A stretch of 64,000 nucleotides of DNA from Corynespora cassiicola (lineage: Eukaryota > Ascomycota > Dothideomycetes > Pleosporales > Corynesporascaceae): NCBI GenBank assembly GCA_022059125.1, contig JAEUWY010000002.1:2728001-2792000 (forward strand). Reading direction: 5' to 3'. Shown here piece after piece: positions 26,420-36,969 of the stretch. The position numbers were made by a program, and so were the translations under genes. The notes beneath the pieces are model-generated. The model had not been told where the DNA came from. It saw only the letters and a list, made by a program, of their open reading frames with translations, and ran no database searches. The stretch's first letter is position 1, and every line of letters starts with the position of its first letter.

Positions 26420-26770
26420 ATAAATAAAAATATTATTTAGATATGCGATGCAGAAGTTATTAAAGTAGTTAATTAGAACGTTGTTTATGTATTGCTAGAA
26501 AGTAGCTAGTCTGTTATATAATCTAAATAAAAAAACTTTATATTTATGTATTCTGTATTATATTTAGAAAATAATATATTTTTTACTGTTAGAGTTTATT
26601 TAAATTTTATTAAATACAGCGTAAATATCTAATTTTATAAAAACTTTAGCTTTACTAAACTTTACTAGAAATTTATTTATTTTAAGTATTAAATAGATAT
26701 TTTTTCTAGTTAGAGTGTTTAGTTTATAATAGTTAATATATATTTTAAGCTTTCTATTTACTTTACGAAT
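26420..26770 (-). pseudogene. Reverse transcriptase relic of element A
   Basis: On the minus strand the segment reads FVK-IESLKYILTIIN-TL-LEK, aligning with the block F.RK.DGSLRFCVDYRKLN.LT.K of Ty3/gypsy reverse transcriptase. It then reads AYLNNIFIYFKN, aligning with YLDDILIYS. Stops replace Trp, Gln and Arg codons as RIP predicts. Confidence 0.78.
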
Positions 26771-29334
26771 ATATAGAATAGGTAATATAAAAAAGCTCTA
26801 ACTTTACTTAATAAAACTGTATTATAGTTAGATTATTATTAATTTTTAAGTAGTTTTAAATTTTTTAAAACTCTATTTATATAAAAAACTATAGCTGTTT
26901 AAAAAAAATTTAGTAAAAATAATTTTATAGTTATAAAGTTAGTAGAGCAGAAGATAAAGTGCGGCTTTAAAATTAAATATATTTTAGTATATTTAATATA
27001 TAAAAAAAAGTTAGAACAGTGCCGGAACTACAGTATTCTAAGTTCTAAAAAAAAAGTTTTTAATTAGTTAGTTAATTTTAAAAATAGTTATTATAAAAAA
27101 TTTATTTTTAAATTATTTTATTTAAAAATAAAAAGTATTAGTTAAAATAGCAGCTATTTAGAAACCTTAACTAAACTTAGAATTTAGTTAAAAATTAGTT
27201 AGAAAAAAGTATTTAAGCTAAAAAAGTTTTAGTTTTTAAAGTTAATACAGACAAGTTTCTAAATTTTAATAATATTTAATTTAGTTAGCTTTTTAGAAAG
27301 CGTTTTTTTAGAAAATATTTTACTCTACACTCTGGCTAGTAGATAGTTAGTATAAATATTAAAGTATAAATAAAGTAGGTATATATAAAAGTAGGTACTA
27401 AAAAGGCTAGATAATCTAGTTATGTTCTATATCTAGTTTAAGTTTAAATTTTTTTATTTATTTTAGACTAATAATACAGTTTTAGAATCTAAAATTAAAA
27501 ATAATAAAAAAGTAATTTAGTATTATACGTTTATTTAAGCAAAGATAAAAGTAAATATAATAAGTAACTAAAAATTTAATTAAATTTTAGAAGCTGTGTA
27601 TTTTAACTTAGTAAAGCAGTTTCCGAATAGAAATCTAAAAAATATAAAATAATAAAGTTGTAATAGAAATATTAATAAACAAAAAGCTTTATACACTAGT
27701 ATTAATAAAAAAATATAAATAAATTCTAAATCTGTTAGAATAGAAAACTAAAAATATTCTAAAATACTTTTTTTTTAGTAAGTTTAAAATTTTTATCTGT
27801 AATAAGTTATACTTATTTAAATTTAAAACAGAAAATTTTTTTAAGCGTTTTTATTTTTTAATTAAAATAGATCTAAATTACAGAAGTTAATTACGTTTTT
27901 AAATTAGTTATATAAATTATTTTTTATATTAATTTAGTTTATTTACAGAAAATTATAATTATATATAAAATAGCTTTACTTATTACAGTTATAGTAGTTT
28001 TTTTCTACAGCTTAAGCTAGTTTAAATAGCTTACTATTTTTACGTTAGTATAGTAGTTATAACTCTATATAAATAGTATACTAGTAAATAGTTTTTTTTT
28101 TTTTATAAGTGCTGCGGATAAGCTAGATAGCTTCTAATTTTTTAAAACTTTAAGTGTAGTAGAACTAAAGTTACTTTTTCTACTTCTGCTAATAGCAGAT
28201 ATAAAAGTATTTTAGCGCTCTATATTATAGACAGAGAAATATTTTACTATATTATTAAAAAAGTTATTTTATAGAAATTTAAATTTAAAGTTTAAAACTC
28301 GCAGAGCTAAAGTAATCTTTTTTTATAAATAAAAAAACTATTTTTTTTTATATTTTGCTTTTAATAGTAGTAAATAAAAATTAAGCTTTAAAAGTAGAAA
28401 AAAGTTTTTTTTATTCTATTTACAGCTGGTAAAAAACTACTTAATTTTCTGCTTTTTTATTTTTTAAAACAAAATATAATTTTAAAAAGTTAAACATTTT
28501 CTCTGTGTTAAAAAACTGTTTTTAAAAATTATTAGCTAAATAACAGAGCTTTAAGTATTTTTAAGCTAGTTCTAACGTATATTTTTAGACTTCTACTATA
28601 TAAACTTACTTAGTAAAATAGTAGTTCTAATTAATATTAAAGTAATTTTAAATAAAAGCTAGCTATTATAGAAAGGTAACAGTTTTTTTGTTGCTAAAAA
28701 GCTTAATCTTAAAAATTTACTTAAATAACTTTATTTAAACTAAAATTAAAAATAATTTAAATAGTTATTAAATGCGAGTTAATAGTAATAGTTCTAACTA
28801 TTCTTTACTTTAGAAAAAAAAGTCTGTAATAGTAGTTTTAAGTTCTAATATTCTAGCTTATAACTATAAAATTTTTATTTCTATTAGTATAGAATAAAAA
28901 TTATTATTATTAGATTAGAGTTAAAATTTAGTAGATTCTAGATTATTATTAGAGAGTTAAAGCTGTTTTTACAGCTAGTTTAATTTTTAAATAGTTTTTT
29001 CTGTAGAAATATTTAGAGAGTATATAATACTAAATATTAATAGTTAGAATTAATTTTAGTAAATTTTTAGTAGTTATTTAGTTTTTATTTTAGCGTATAA
29101 CGCGTTTTTTCTAAAAATAATCTAACTTATATAGAAATAAAAGTTTTAAACTTAAAAGTTTTAGTTATTAAAAAATTTAAAGAATTTTAATTTTACTAAA
29201 AGTTAAAAATATACGTAGTAGTTTAAAACAAACCTAGTTTAATACGTGTACTATTTAGTTATACTTCTCTTTATAATAAATAAAAAAGTAATATTTTTAA
29301 GCTGTTACTAGTAAAAAAAAGTTTAAAAATATAA

Positions 29335-29701
29335 TATAAAAATATAAAGCGATTTGTCTCTAATACAGCTTAGATACTATTTAAAATAAAAATTTATAAA
29401 ACTAAAAAATAATTATAAGTTAGAACTTATAAGTTTTATATAAAAAAATATTTCTAGACTACAGAACTATCTAAAACTATTATAACTTTTTATAGTTTCT
29501 CTCTAGCACCTATTCTAAGTCTAGTTTAGTCTAGTTTTATTTTTTAGTTATTATAAAAAAGTATAAAAAAATAAAAGATTAAAGCTAAGTCGGAGCTATG
29601 TCGGAAATTAGAGGCTAGAAATTAAATATAAAGTTCTAAATCACGTGCGCGATACTTAAAAGTAAATATATTTAGATTTTATATAAATAAGATTCGTCAC
29701 A
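29335..29701. repeat. Right LTR of element A
   Basis: This is the second copy of the 367-bp LTR, somewhat less mutated than the left one. It ends ATTCGTCACA and is followed by the target duplication CTTAT at 29702-29706. Confidence 0.87.
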
Positions 29702-29886
29702 CTTATAATTTTTTAAATTTTTAATATAAATTTTTTTTCTCTATAAACTAGTAAAAACTTAGCTATTTATATATACTTTAAAACTTAGTTTATTTTTATT
29801 TATATTATATATATTTTTAAGCTAAATATTTAGCTTTAGTTTTATACGCTTAAATAGTTTTAAAAAAATTTATATTTAAACTAAAA

Positions 29887-30256
29887 TGTTAAGGCTGTGC
29901 TACAGGCTATGAGCGAGGCTAGGGAGCAAGTAGCTGCTTGGGTTGATTCTCGGGGATAAGTACTGGTAGGGTCACGTGAGTGAAACGATGTGCGATATGC
30001 TGTACGGGTCTCCGTGTTGGCAGATAGAGCACGATAGGTTGATAGTCAATTCCAAACGATAGATTTGCTAACAAGGTGAACACAATTGTAGAGTACAATT
30101 GTGTGGACTATATACATGTGCCTGAGGCTTCTGCTCAGTACTGCTCAGTTGCTCAGTACTGCTGAGCGGACTGATCAACTGAGCACGTCACGTGACCAGC
30201 CATGGCGGTGCGACCCTGTCGGCCCCGTCATTGGCCCACGTTTGTGGCTCATAACA
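29887..30256 (-). repeat. 3' LTR of chromovirus C (left on the plus strand)
   Basis: This 370-bp LTR matches 36328-36697. It contains a perfect inverted repeat with 10-bp arms (CACAATTGTA/TACAATTGTG at 30081-30090 and 30094-30103), repeated CTGCTCAGTA motifs at about 30131-30167 and a CACGTGA motif. Confidence 0.95.
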
Positions 30257-30270
30257 CTATCCCCCCTCTA
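30257..30270 (-). other. Polypurine tract of chromovirus C
   Basis: On the minus strand the 3' LTR is directly preceded by TAGAGGGGGGATAG, a purine run in the position where plus-strand DNA synthesis of LTR elements is primed. Confidence 0.8.
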
Positions 30271-30297
30271 GCCTAGCTCGGTCCTCTGAGCTAACAT

Positions 30298-30909
30298 ATG
30301 ACGCGCGGGTTTCCCTCGTTGCTGCCCACTTTCGCAACGATGCCTAAAACACCAACAGTCTCCAGTACCGTCCGCCGTCATCGCCTAGCTGATTTTGTCG
30401 AGGCCGTAGGAGAAGTCATGGTTCAAAAGTGTTCGACTTGCGTAAAGCATAAACGAGTGTGTAAGGTGCATGTTCGTTCCGGAAAGTGCAGTGAGTGTCT
30501 GCATCGCGGGCAGCGGTGCAACATTCGCGTTACTCAGTCCGAGTTCCAGCGTCTTGCTAAGGAGAAAGAGAAATTGCGACAACAGATAAAGGAGTCGCGC
30601 GAAGCGCAGGATGCGGCTGTGAAAGCGCATGAAAAGGCCTTGGAGGACTTGCAGGTGGCGAGAGCCAAAGAAGAGCGGCTTCGTCAACAGATGGACTTGC
30701 TCGATCGTCGTGCGGAGGAGGCCATATCGGTGGAGGAACGAGACCTGGAGGAGCAAGAGCAGCGGGAACGCGAGGCGTTGTCCGAAGTTCTTACTTTCGA
30801 CGGTCCTTCCGAGGGTCTTGCTCTTAACCTTTCTCCGAGCACTTGGAGCGCTATCGAGGGTTTTCCCGACAACTTCTGGGAAGTACCCGTGTCGTCCGCT
30901 GGTCCCTAA
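30298..30909 (+). CDS. Antisense ORF in chromovirus C: Zn2Cys6-like coiled-coil protein
   Basis: This 203-aa ORF lies inside the retroelement but on the opposite strand to gag-pol, starting 28 bp from the polypurine tract. Its 3' end overlaps the end of pol by 59 bp. An in-frame ATG at 30340 (MPKTPTV...) is an alternative start. Residues 45-74 carry Cys at 45, 48, 55, 64, 67 and 74, spaced C-x2-C-x6-C-x8-C-x2-C-x6-C with Lys/Arg between the early cysteines. This is the layout of fungal Zn(II)2Cys6 DNA-binding clusters. Residues of about 80-165 are highly charged with heptad-like Leu/Ala spacing, a probable coiled coil, and the tail is acidic. DNA binding and dimerisation are inferred. It may regulate the element or be a captured host fragment. 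The long open frame with ordered motifs argues against chance, but expression is unknown. Confidence 0.72.
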   Translation: MTRGFPSLLPTFATMPKTPTVSSTVRRHRLADFVEAVGEVMVQKCSTCVKHKRVCKVHVRSGKCSECLHRGQRCNIRVTQSEFQRLAKEKEKLRQQIKESREAQDAAVKAHEKALEDLQVARAKEERLRQQMDLLDRRAEEAISVEERDLEEQEQREREALSEVLTFDGPSEGLALNLSPSTWSAIEGFPDNFWEVPVSSAGP

Positions 30910-33900
30910 GTGTTTGGTCGTGTACGATGTGTCGCCTTTCTTCGGGTATGTTTTCTTTGATTACCCCTGTGTAGTAGTGGAGGTGATTTCGTCTTCGGCT
31001 TTCCTTGAGTAGTCGCTGACAGTTCTTCAGGTTTCGTTCTGGTTCCCAAGTGTTTTCCGAATCTGGGTATCCTTTCCATTTGACCAACCATTCCTGTGCG
31101 AAGTGGTTGTCGCGGAATTCGTCTCGTCCTATCTCGCGGTAGCCTACTAGCGCTTCTACTTCGAATTCGACTTCTTCTTCCGTCTCGTAATGGAAGTGTT
31201 CTTGGACTGGTGTTTCGGCGTCGGCAGGTTCCAATAGTGACACATGGAACACTGGGTGTATTCTAGCATTGGCAGGGAGTTGGAGTTTATAGTTGACTGG
31301 TCCCTTTCGTTCTAGAATCAAAAATGGTCCGACCTTGACGTGATCCAATTTCTTGCTTGGTCGTGTCGTTCGAAGATTTTTCGTGAGAAGATACACTTTA
31401 TCCCCCCTCTTTAGCTGAGGTGCCATTTTTCGTTTCTGGTTGACATAAGAAATGGTCTTGCGTTGTGCTGTCTCGATATTCTTTCGTAATTGTTCGTGAA
31501 GTTCTCGTAATTCTCCCGATTTGTCCATTGCTTGACTTGCAACTGGCTTGATTCGTTCTTCCTTAATCCTTGGTAATAGGAGATTTGGGTGTGTCCCGTG
31601 TAATGCATAATAAGGAGATTGCTTCGTCGTTACTGATTCTCTGTTGTTGAATGCGAGTTGTGCCATGGGTAGTAGTGATACCCAATTATTTTGTTTTTGG
31701 TTGCTATACATCCGTAGGTATGTTTTCATGGTCTGGTTTGTTCTTTCTGTTTGACCGTCTGTCTGTGGATGGTATGCCGTTGATAATTTTCTTTTAATTC
31801 CGATGGCTGACATCAGTGTCGTCCAGTAGTTTGATGTGAAGAGTTTGTCTCTGTCGCTGATGATTGATTGAGGCAATCCGTGATACCTAACTACGCGATC
31901 CAGAATAACCTGTGCTAGTTCCGGCGCAGTGTAGTTGTCTCTAAATGGAATCATTTCTGCGTATTTCGTGAATCTGTCCACAACCACTAGGATGGCATTG
32001 TAGGGTACTCTGGAAACCGGGTCGTGAGACGTTGGTAATCCGGTGACAAAGTCCATAGCAATGTCTGTCCATGGTTTGTCTGGTATTTCTACAGCTTGTA
32101 GTTCTCCATATTGAGCGTGTGTACTGTGCTTGTTCTTTTGACATGTTGTGCATTTCTTGATGAACTTCGCTACTTTGTCTTTCAATCCAGGGATGTCGTA
32201 CGTTCGTTGTATCAGTTTGATCGTTTGTTCGACACCTGGGTGTCCGTGCAACGGATCTTCGTGATACTGCTGGATGATGGTTTGATGAAGTTCTTCTGGT
32301 ACTTGTTGATGTACTGTCATGATAAGATTGATGCTGCGTGCTGGCCCTAAAGTGCCGTCTGGCGCTTGCTTGAGGATAGCAGCTTCGTTCGTTGACTTGG
32401 TTCCTGCGATGTCCGTCCTTCGACTCAGAGCATCTGCTCTTCCATTTTCTTTGCCTGGTGTGTAGACAATCTTGAATTTGTACTGTCCTAGTTCTTCACT
32501 CCATCTGGTATGTCGTCGGTCTAATGGTTTGGTTGTCGTGAATGTCATTAGATTCTTGTGGTCCGAGTATACCGTGAGTTCTGAACAGCTTTCTGCGTAG
32601 ATTCTCCAATGCTTGAGAGAGTCTATGATGGCAAGTAATTCCTTGTCGTGAACATCGTAGTTTTCTTCAGCTCCGCTGAACTTTCTCGAATAGTAGGCAA
32701 TCGGGTGCCATTTGCCTTCTTTTTCTTGACTGATGCATGCTCCCATTGCTAGGTCTGATGCGTCTGTTTCCATGCGTAAGGGTTTTCCACTGGTGAAAGA
32801 TATGAGAACCGGTGGTGATATGCTTGCTTCTTTGAGTGTCTCAAAGGCTTGTTGTTGGTCTGTATCCCACTTAAATGGTACATCTTTTCTTGTTAATTTG
32901 GTGAGTGGTAGTGCCTTTTCTGAGTAGTGATCGATGAACTGCCTGTTGAAGTTGCAGAATCCTAAGAAGGATTGTATGTCCTTGACGTTCTTTGGCGTAG
33001 GCCAGTTCTTGACTACTTCAATTTTCTTTGGACTGATCTTGACTCCGTGTCTTCCCACAATGTGTCCTAAGAATTCAACTTCTTCTTTGTGGAATTCACA
33101 TTTCTCTGGTTTGAGTCGTAGTCCTGCTTTTCCCAAACATTCCAGTACTGTTCGTACGTGCTGGACGTGTTCCTTGAGGTCCTTGGAAAAGACTAGGATG
33201 TCATCTAGGTATGCGATGACGAATATGTCTAGGTGTGCTCTCAACACGTTGTTGATGAGTGCCTGACATGTCGCAGGTGCGTTGGTAAGACCGAATGGCA
33301 TTACAAGATATTCATAGTGCCCATACCGCGTCCGGAATGCCGTCTTCCATTCTTCACCTTTCTTCATGCGTATCAAGTTGTACGCGCCTCGGAGATCTAA
33401 GGCTGTAAATATCTGTGCTCCAGATAGCCTATCTCTGAGCTCTTGAATGTTCGGTAGTGGATATCTGTTCTTGATCGTGATGTTGTTGAGTTTCCTAAAA
33501 TCCACACATAACCGTAGGGATCCATCTTTCTTGGGAACAAAGATGATCGGGTATCCCGCCTCTGACGTTGATTCGCGTATGAATCCTTTCTTGAGGTTTT
33601 CATCGAGGTATGCTCGTAACGATACGAGTTCTTTTTCCGTTAGACTGTAGATGGGCTCGAAAGTCGGATGCTTTCCTTCCTGAAGGGCTATTTCGCAGTC
33701 CCAGGGCTGATGCTTAGGTAACGCTCTGTCGTCTACCTCTTCTCGAAAGAGTGGTTCCCATTTGCTGTACTCTTCGGGGATTACAGGAGTTGCGCGAGTT
33801 GTCTCCAAATCTCTCACTTCTTTGTCCGGTGGCTCCTTGTCGGATCTGGTGGAGTCGACCTTTCTTCTTGAAAGCGTCTTAGTCGATCCCTTGCTGCCTA

Positions 33901-34381
33901 TGTTATTCAGCGTGATCTCATCTACCATCGAACGCTGCCGATGCGTAGGTCCCGATGCGATGGCGCACTCGCATCCTATGAACGAAAGCTTCTTTTTCGC
34001 CCAGTCGATATATGGGTTATGCTTTCTGAACCATGGAAGTCCTAAAATGACGTCGTGGATGGCCGTGCCCATGATGTCGAAGGAGATCTCTTCCTGGTGT
34101 CCCTGGATGTCCATGATGGTCGTGGCTTCTTGATCCATCAATGCTTTTCCTGGCATCTTCCTTCCAGTTGCCGTGTGGAGGAAATAGGGTCGCTCGTGGG
34201 CATGCGTTCTTGCCTTACTACGCTTTACAGCCTGCTGTGAAAGGTAGTTGCGCTGAGCCCCTGTGTCTAATAATGCCTTCATCCAGTATCCATTAAGCTT
34301 GACAGGTAGCTTGACTAAGTTCTCTGAGTTGGTAGCGCACAATGCCTTGGGTCGATCCCAGGCGCTAAGTGCTGTCCTAAA
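30851..34381 (-). CDS. pol: Pol polyprotein of chromovirus C (protease, RT, RNase H, integrase, chromodomain)
   Basis: The frame is open from upstream of 34381 to the stop at 30851 and has no ATG at its start, so it is most likely made as a Gag-Pol fusion by a -1 frameshift at 34378-34384. Counting from Leu (TTG) at 34342, domains in order are: aspartic protease with ALLDTGAQ (residues 24-30); reverse transcriptase with [16 protein letters not shown] and YLDD (378-381); RNase H with D527, E568 and D594; integrase with His/Cys zinc finger (HEDPLHGH...CTTC, about 694-734) and catalytic D764, D830 and E866; and a C-terminal chromodomain ([18 protein letters not shown], about 1065-1107). This order defines the chromovirus branch of Ty3/gypsy. 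All catalytic residues are present and no stop interrupts, so it may be functional. Confidence 0.93.
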   Translation of the reverse strand, partial: FRTALSAWDRPKALCATNSENLVKLPVKLNGYWMKALLDTGAQRNYLSQQAVKRSKARTHAHERPYFLHTATGRKMPGKALMDQEATTIMDIQGHQEEISFDIMGTAIHDVILGLPWFRKHNPYIDWAKKKLSFIGCECAIASGPTHRQRSMVDEITLNNIGSKGSTKTLSRRKVDSTRSDKEPPDKEVRDLETTRATPVIPEEYSKWEPLFREEVDDRALPKHQPWDCEIALQEGKHPTFEPIYSLTEKELVSLRAYLDENLKKGFIRESTSEAGYPIIFVPKKDGSLRLCVDFRKLNNITIKNRYPLPNIQELRDRLSGAQIFTALDLRGAYNLIRMKKGEEWKTAFRTRYGHYEYLVMPFGLTNAPATCQALINNVLRAHLDIFVIAYLDDILVFSKDLKEHVQHVRTVLECLGKAGLRLKPEKCEFHKEEVEFLGHIVGRHGVKISPKKIEVVKNWPTPKNVKDIQSFLGFCNFNRQFIDHYSEKALPLTKLTRKDVPFKWDTDQQQAFETLKEASISPPVLISFTSGKPLRMETDASDLAMGACISQEKEGKWHPIAYYSRKFSGAEENYDVHDKELLAIIDSLKHWRIYAESCSELTVYSDHKNLMTFTTTKPLDRRHTRWSEELGQYKFKIVYTPGKENGRADALSRRTDIAGTKSTNEAAILKQAPDGTLGPARSINLIMTVHQQVPEELHQTIIQQYHEDPLHGHPGVEQTIKLIQRTYDIPGLKDKVAKFIKKCTTCQKNKHSTHAQYGELQAVEIPDKPWTDIAMDFVTGLPTSHDPVSRVPYNAILVVVDRFTKYAEMIPFRDNYTAPELAQVILDRVVRYHGLPQSIISDRDKLFTSNYWTTLMSAIGIKRKLSTAYHPQTDGQTERTNQTMKTYLRMYSNQKQNNWVSLLPMAQLAFNNRESVTTKQSPYYALHGTHPNLLLPRIKEERIKPVASQAMDKSGELRELHEQLRKNIETAQRKTISYVNQKRKMAPQLKRGDKVYLLTKNLRTTRPSKKLDHVKVGPFLILERKGPVNYKLQLPANARIHPVFHVSLLEPADAETPVQEHFHYETEEEVEFEVEALVGYREIGRDEFRDNHFAQEWLVKWKGYPDSENTWEPERNLKNCQRLLKESRRRNHLHYYTGVIKENIPEERRHIVHDQTLRDQRTTRVLPRSCRENPR

Positions 34382-36309
34382 AAAGACTCGTTGCTGAATC
34401 CATACAAGCGTTTCTCATTCCAGTGACGTTCGCAATCATCGTGTAAGCATGTTTGCCAGAGATCTTGCGTACATCTCCTGTTGACTAGCATGTTCGTTGC
34501 GAGTTCTTCAGCTTCGTTCATCCCGGGGAAATGTTGTGATTGTCGTTTGTCCCATAGGTGAGTGTCGCATACATGTGTCTCGCAGTCGAACCATTGATGT
34601 TTGCATTCGCGTGGTTTGGATGGAAACCAGTTTGCGGCCATCTTGTCCGAGTAGTGGATTTGACATTGGTCTTCTCGACAAGAGGTCCATGAGTAAGTTA
34701 CGTGTTTTGGATTCCTTGGGTCTAGGTAGTATTGCAGTTCTTGCGTGTTTCGGCTTCGTAGAGGACTTGGAACCGTGTTTGGTTCGCTGTCAGGGTCTGG
34801 TAAAACTCCCAGTTTGATTCCTGAATCTGGTTGATTGACTCGTTCCCATGCCTTGGAACTGCGTCGTTGTCGGCGTTCCTCTGGGTCTTGATTTTCTTTG
34901 TCTGAGTCATTGTGCCTCTTTGTCCGTTTGCGCGTTACAGGTGATTCTTCCCGCCATGCGGGCGTTCTTGTCGAATCTCTCCTGTGTTCCTTAAGAGCTT
35001 CGGCCAATTCTTGTATTTCTTCGAGGTCCTTGTTCATCCTGAATCGTGCGAGTTCGGGTGGCGTGCTGCCATCGCTGTTTCTTTCGAACTCGTAACTGGC
35101 GTCGCTTAGATAGTCTTCGTGATCGTGTGCTTCGCGAAAGGCTTCTTCTTCCTCGGGGCTAGGTCCTTCAAATTTGACTTCTTTAAGGATGCTCCTAGGC
35201 TCCGTTTGAGTGCCTTTGTCTTGATACTGAACACAATCGAAGAATCCCTCCGTTTCTCCATGTCGCAGTGGTTCGCTGTCGCAGATGAATCCCGTTTTCT
35301 GGAATCTGTCTACGACGACTTTCCATTCATCGTCTGCGTCGGATTCGTCATCCGGAGTGGTTTGCAATACATTTAGCTGTCGAACGACCTTGTTCTTTGA
35401 TCGACAGTCTCTTGCGATGTGGCCTGTCTTTCCACACGCGTAGCAAGTTATAGCCTTGCCTTTAGGCTTGTCGTTTCTCTTTTTGTTACCTCCTCGTCCC
35501 GCTTCCTGGATATTACCGAGGACCATTGGTTCGTCACCATAGGTGTCACGAGTGAGATGCGTTACCTTGCGTTCAACTCGTTTACCGGTGTTGGCGTTGT
35601 AGTACCCTTTGCCATAGCTTGGTTTGGTACGTTGTCGGTATCGTGGGTTTTGGTCCTGGCGTAATTCCATACGCAGTTCGTACAGTTTCTGATCGATGTC
35701 GATGGACTCATTTATAAGTTGTTCAAGCGTGTCGAGCTGAGCTCCAGAACGCATGAGTTCTTCTTTGACGTTGGGTTTGAGTCCTTGGCGGTACATCGTC
35801 ATAAGTGCCTTGTCATCCCATTCCGTGAGGATCGACAGTTGCTGAAATTCGTTGGCGTAGTCAGCAGCTGAAGCCCGTTGTTTGAGATGTTGGATGTCTC
35901 GTCCGGCAATTGTATCCTTGTTGGCGATTCCGAAGACTTGTTTGATCTTCTCCTTGAATTCATCGAAATCCTCCATCCATTCGTTGACGTCGTCGTTGGC
36001 TTCGCCGTCCTTGTACTTGATGAGAGCTGGTTTGATCCATTGAAGTGCTTTGCCTCTCATGTACGTGGCTGCGAACATGACGCGTTTCTTTTCCTTAACG
36101 TTTCCACCTTGGAAGTCGAAGAACAAGTCGAGCTGCAAGAGCCAGTCTTCGAGCTTGCTTCGTTCTCCATGGTAGAGGTCAGGTGTTGCTACTTTGATAG
36201 AATTGTTGTCTGCCGTGTTAGGTTGTACGATTGCACCAGTAGTGGCCTTAGCACCAACAGTGCTACTGGTTGGGGTTGAGGGTGCGCGTGATCCTGAAGT
36301 GGTACTCAT
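34315..36309 (-). CDS. gag: Gag polyprotein of chromovirus C with long Cys/His C-terminal extension
   Basis: This 664-aa ORF starts with [10 protein letters not shown] 18 bp inside the 5' LTR. Residues of about 40-215 form the capsid-like retrotransposon Gag region ([33 protein letters not shown]). A CCHC zinc knuckle follows ([14 protein letters not shown], Cys 289, Cys 292, His 297, Cys 302). Gag then continues for more than 350 residues: an acidic and basic low-complexity stretch and three C-x4-C-x2-H units at 544-552, 576-584 and 621-629, each followed by Lys and an aromatic-Phe pair. The extra zinc-type units may bind nucleic acid, which is inference. The last codons contain the slippery sequence that leads into pol. 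Gag forms the virus-like particle and packages element RNA. Confidence 0.9.
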   Translation of the reverse strand: MSTTSGSRAPSTPTSSTVGAKATTGAIVQPNTADNNSIKVATPDLYHGERSKLEDWLLQLDLFFDFQGGNVKEKKRVMFAATYMRGKALQWIKPALIKYKDGEANDDVNEWMEDFDEFKEKIKQVFGIANKDTIAGRDIQHLKQRASAADYANEFQQLSILTEWDDKALMTMYRQGLKPNVKEELMRSGAQLDTLEQLINESIDIDQKLYELRMELRQDQNPRYRQRTKPSYGKGYYNANTGKRVERKVTHLTRDTYGDEPMVLGNIQEAGRGGNKKRNDKPKGKAITCYACGKTGHIARDCRSKNKVVRQLNVLQTTPDDESDADDEWKVVVDRFQKTGFICDSEPLRHGETEGFFDCVQYQDKGTQTEPRSILKEVKFEGPSPEEEEAFREAHDHEDYLSDASYEFERNSDGSTPPELARFRMNKDLEEIQELAEALKEHRRDSTRTPAWREESPVTRKRTKRHNDSDKENQDPEERRQRRSSKAWERVNQPDSGIKLGVLPDPDSEPNTVPSPLRSRNTQELQYYLDPRNPKHVTYSWTSCREDQCQIHYSDKMAANWFPSKPRECKHQWFDCETHVCDTHLWDKRQSQHFPGMNEAEELATNMLVNRRCTQDLWQTCLHDDCERHWNEKRLYGFSNESFLGQHLAPGIDPRHCALPTQRT
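34378..34384 (-). promoter_or_regulatory. -1 ribosomal frameshift slippery heptamer between gag and pol
   Basis: In the gag frame the heptamer reads T TTT TTA, which fits the X XXY YYZ rule. Slipping back one base gives [22 protein letters not shown], the open pol frame. About 11 nt downstream, AGCGC pairs with GCGCT around an inner TGGG/CCCA hairpin, which could pause the ribosome. Confidence 0.75.
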
Positions 36310-36311
36310 CT

Positions 36312-36327
36312 TGAAGGGTGTTCACAA
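36312..36327 (-). other. Candidate primer-binding site of chromovirus C, possibly self-primed
   Basis: The bases next to the 5' LTR on the minus strand read TTGTGAACACCC, with no TGG start typical of tRNA primer sites. The octamer GTGAACAC here is complementary to GTGTTCAC within the LTR (36517-36524), close to where transcription should begin about 25-30 nt after TATATA at 36548-36553. Tf1/sushi elements prime themselves this way. Confidence 0.4.
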
Positions 36328-36697
36328 TGTTAAGGCTGTGCTACAGGCTATGAGCGAGGCTAGGGAGCAAGTAGCTGCTTGGGTTGATTCTCGGGGATAA
36401 GTACTGGTAGGGTCACGTGAGTGAAACGATGTGCGATATGCTGTACGGGTCTCCGTGTTGGCAGATAGAGCACGATAGGTTGATAGTCAATTCCAAACGA
36501 TAGATTTGCTAACAAGGTGAACACAATTGTAGAGTACAATTGTGTGGACTATATACATGTGCCTGAGGCTTCTGCTCAGTACTGCTCAGTTGCTCAGTAC
36601 TGCTGAGCGGACTGATCAACTGAGCACGTCACGTGACCAGCCATGGCGGTGCGACCCTGTCGGCCCCGTCATTGGCCCACGTTTGTGGCTCATAACA
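36328..36697 (-). repeat. 5' LTR of chromovirus C (right on the plus strand)
   Basis: This 370-bp LTR matches 29887-30256. On the minus strand it carries TATATA at 36553-36548, followed by the 10-bp-arm inverted repeat at 36544-36522 where transcripts probably start. TAAAA at 36698-36702 is the target duplication. Confidence 0.95.
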
Positions 36698-36969
36698 TAA
36701 AATAGCAGCTTTAGCTTTTAAAACTTTAAACTTTTTATTTACTATTAAAACTATTTTTAAATTATAATTAATAAAGTAGAAAATTTAGCGTTTATTAAAA
36801 AAAGCCTAATTACTATTTATATAAAAAATTTAAATAGCTATTTTATAAATTTAAATATATAAAAAAAAGTAGTTATATATTTTTTTTTTAAAAATCTATT
36901 TTATAAAAAACTTTTTTTATTAAAAGTTTAGCTATTATTAGTATTAGTTACTAACAGTTTTATATATTT

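Larger units (their letters stand above)
16014..29701 (-). mobile_element. Ty3/gypsy LTR retrotransposon A, RIP-decayed, nested in the DNA transposon
   Basis: Two 367-bp direct repeats (16014-16380 and 29335-29701) are flanked by a perfect 5-bp target duplication CTTAT (16009-16013 and 29702-29706). The repeats differ nearly only by C/T and G/A, as expected for RIP. After removing element B the element is about 7.2 kb. Reading the minus strand, a decayed reverse transcriptase is still visible: about 26,770-26,700 aligns with the LRFCVDYRKLN..T block, and about 26,455-26,420 reads AYLNNIFIYFKN for YLDDILIYSKN. Order and spacing are those of Ty3/gypsy. The ends look like TA...CA, from an original TG...CA. 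It cannot encode a working protein. Confidence 0.85.
29887..36697 (-). mobile_element. Young Ty3/gypsy chromovirus C, structurally intact, nested in the DNA transposon
   Basis: Two 370-bp LTRs (29887-30256 and 36328-36697) with TGTTA...TAACA ends show no difference by eye. They are flanked by a perfect target duplication TAAAA (29882-29886 and 36698-36702). The 6,811-bp element reads right to left: 5' LTR, gag, pol with protease, reverse transcriptase, RNase H, integrase and chromodomain, polypurine tract, 3' LTR. Gag and pol are open, and base composition is normal, in sharp contrast with the RIP-mutated DNA around it. An antisense ORF lies between the polypurine tract and pol. Identical LTRs mean recent insertion. 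Chromodomain integrases of this class can direct insertion to H3K9-methylated chromatin, which fits its place inside an old RIP island (inference). Confidence 0.95.

Noticed and set aside
14950..29880. The A+T-rich block as a centromere core or inserted mitochondrial DNA
   Set aside because: It is fully explained by a DNA transposon and two LTR elements with target duplications and recognisable reverse transcriptase relics; no mitochondrial gene is seen.
30629..31012. 127-aa plus-strand ORF overlapping the antisense Zn2Cys6-like ORF in another frame
   Set aside because: It is a frame shadow: no Cys cluster or coiled coil, and its end runs into the pol C-terminus.
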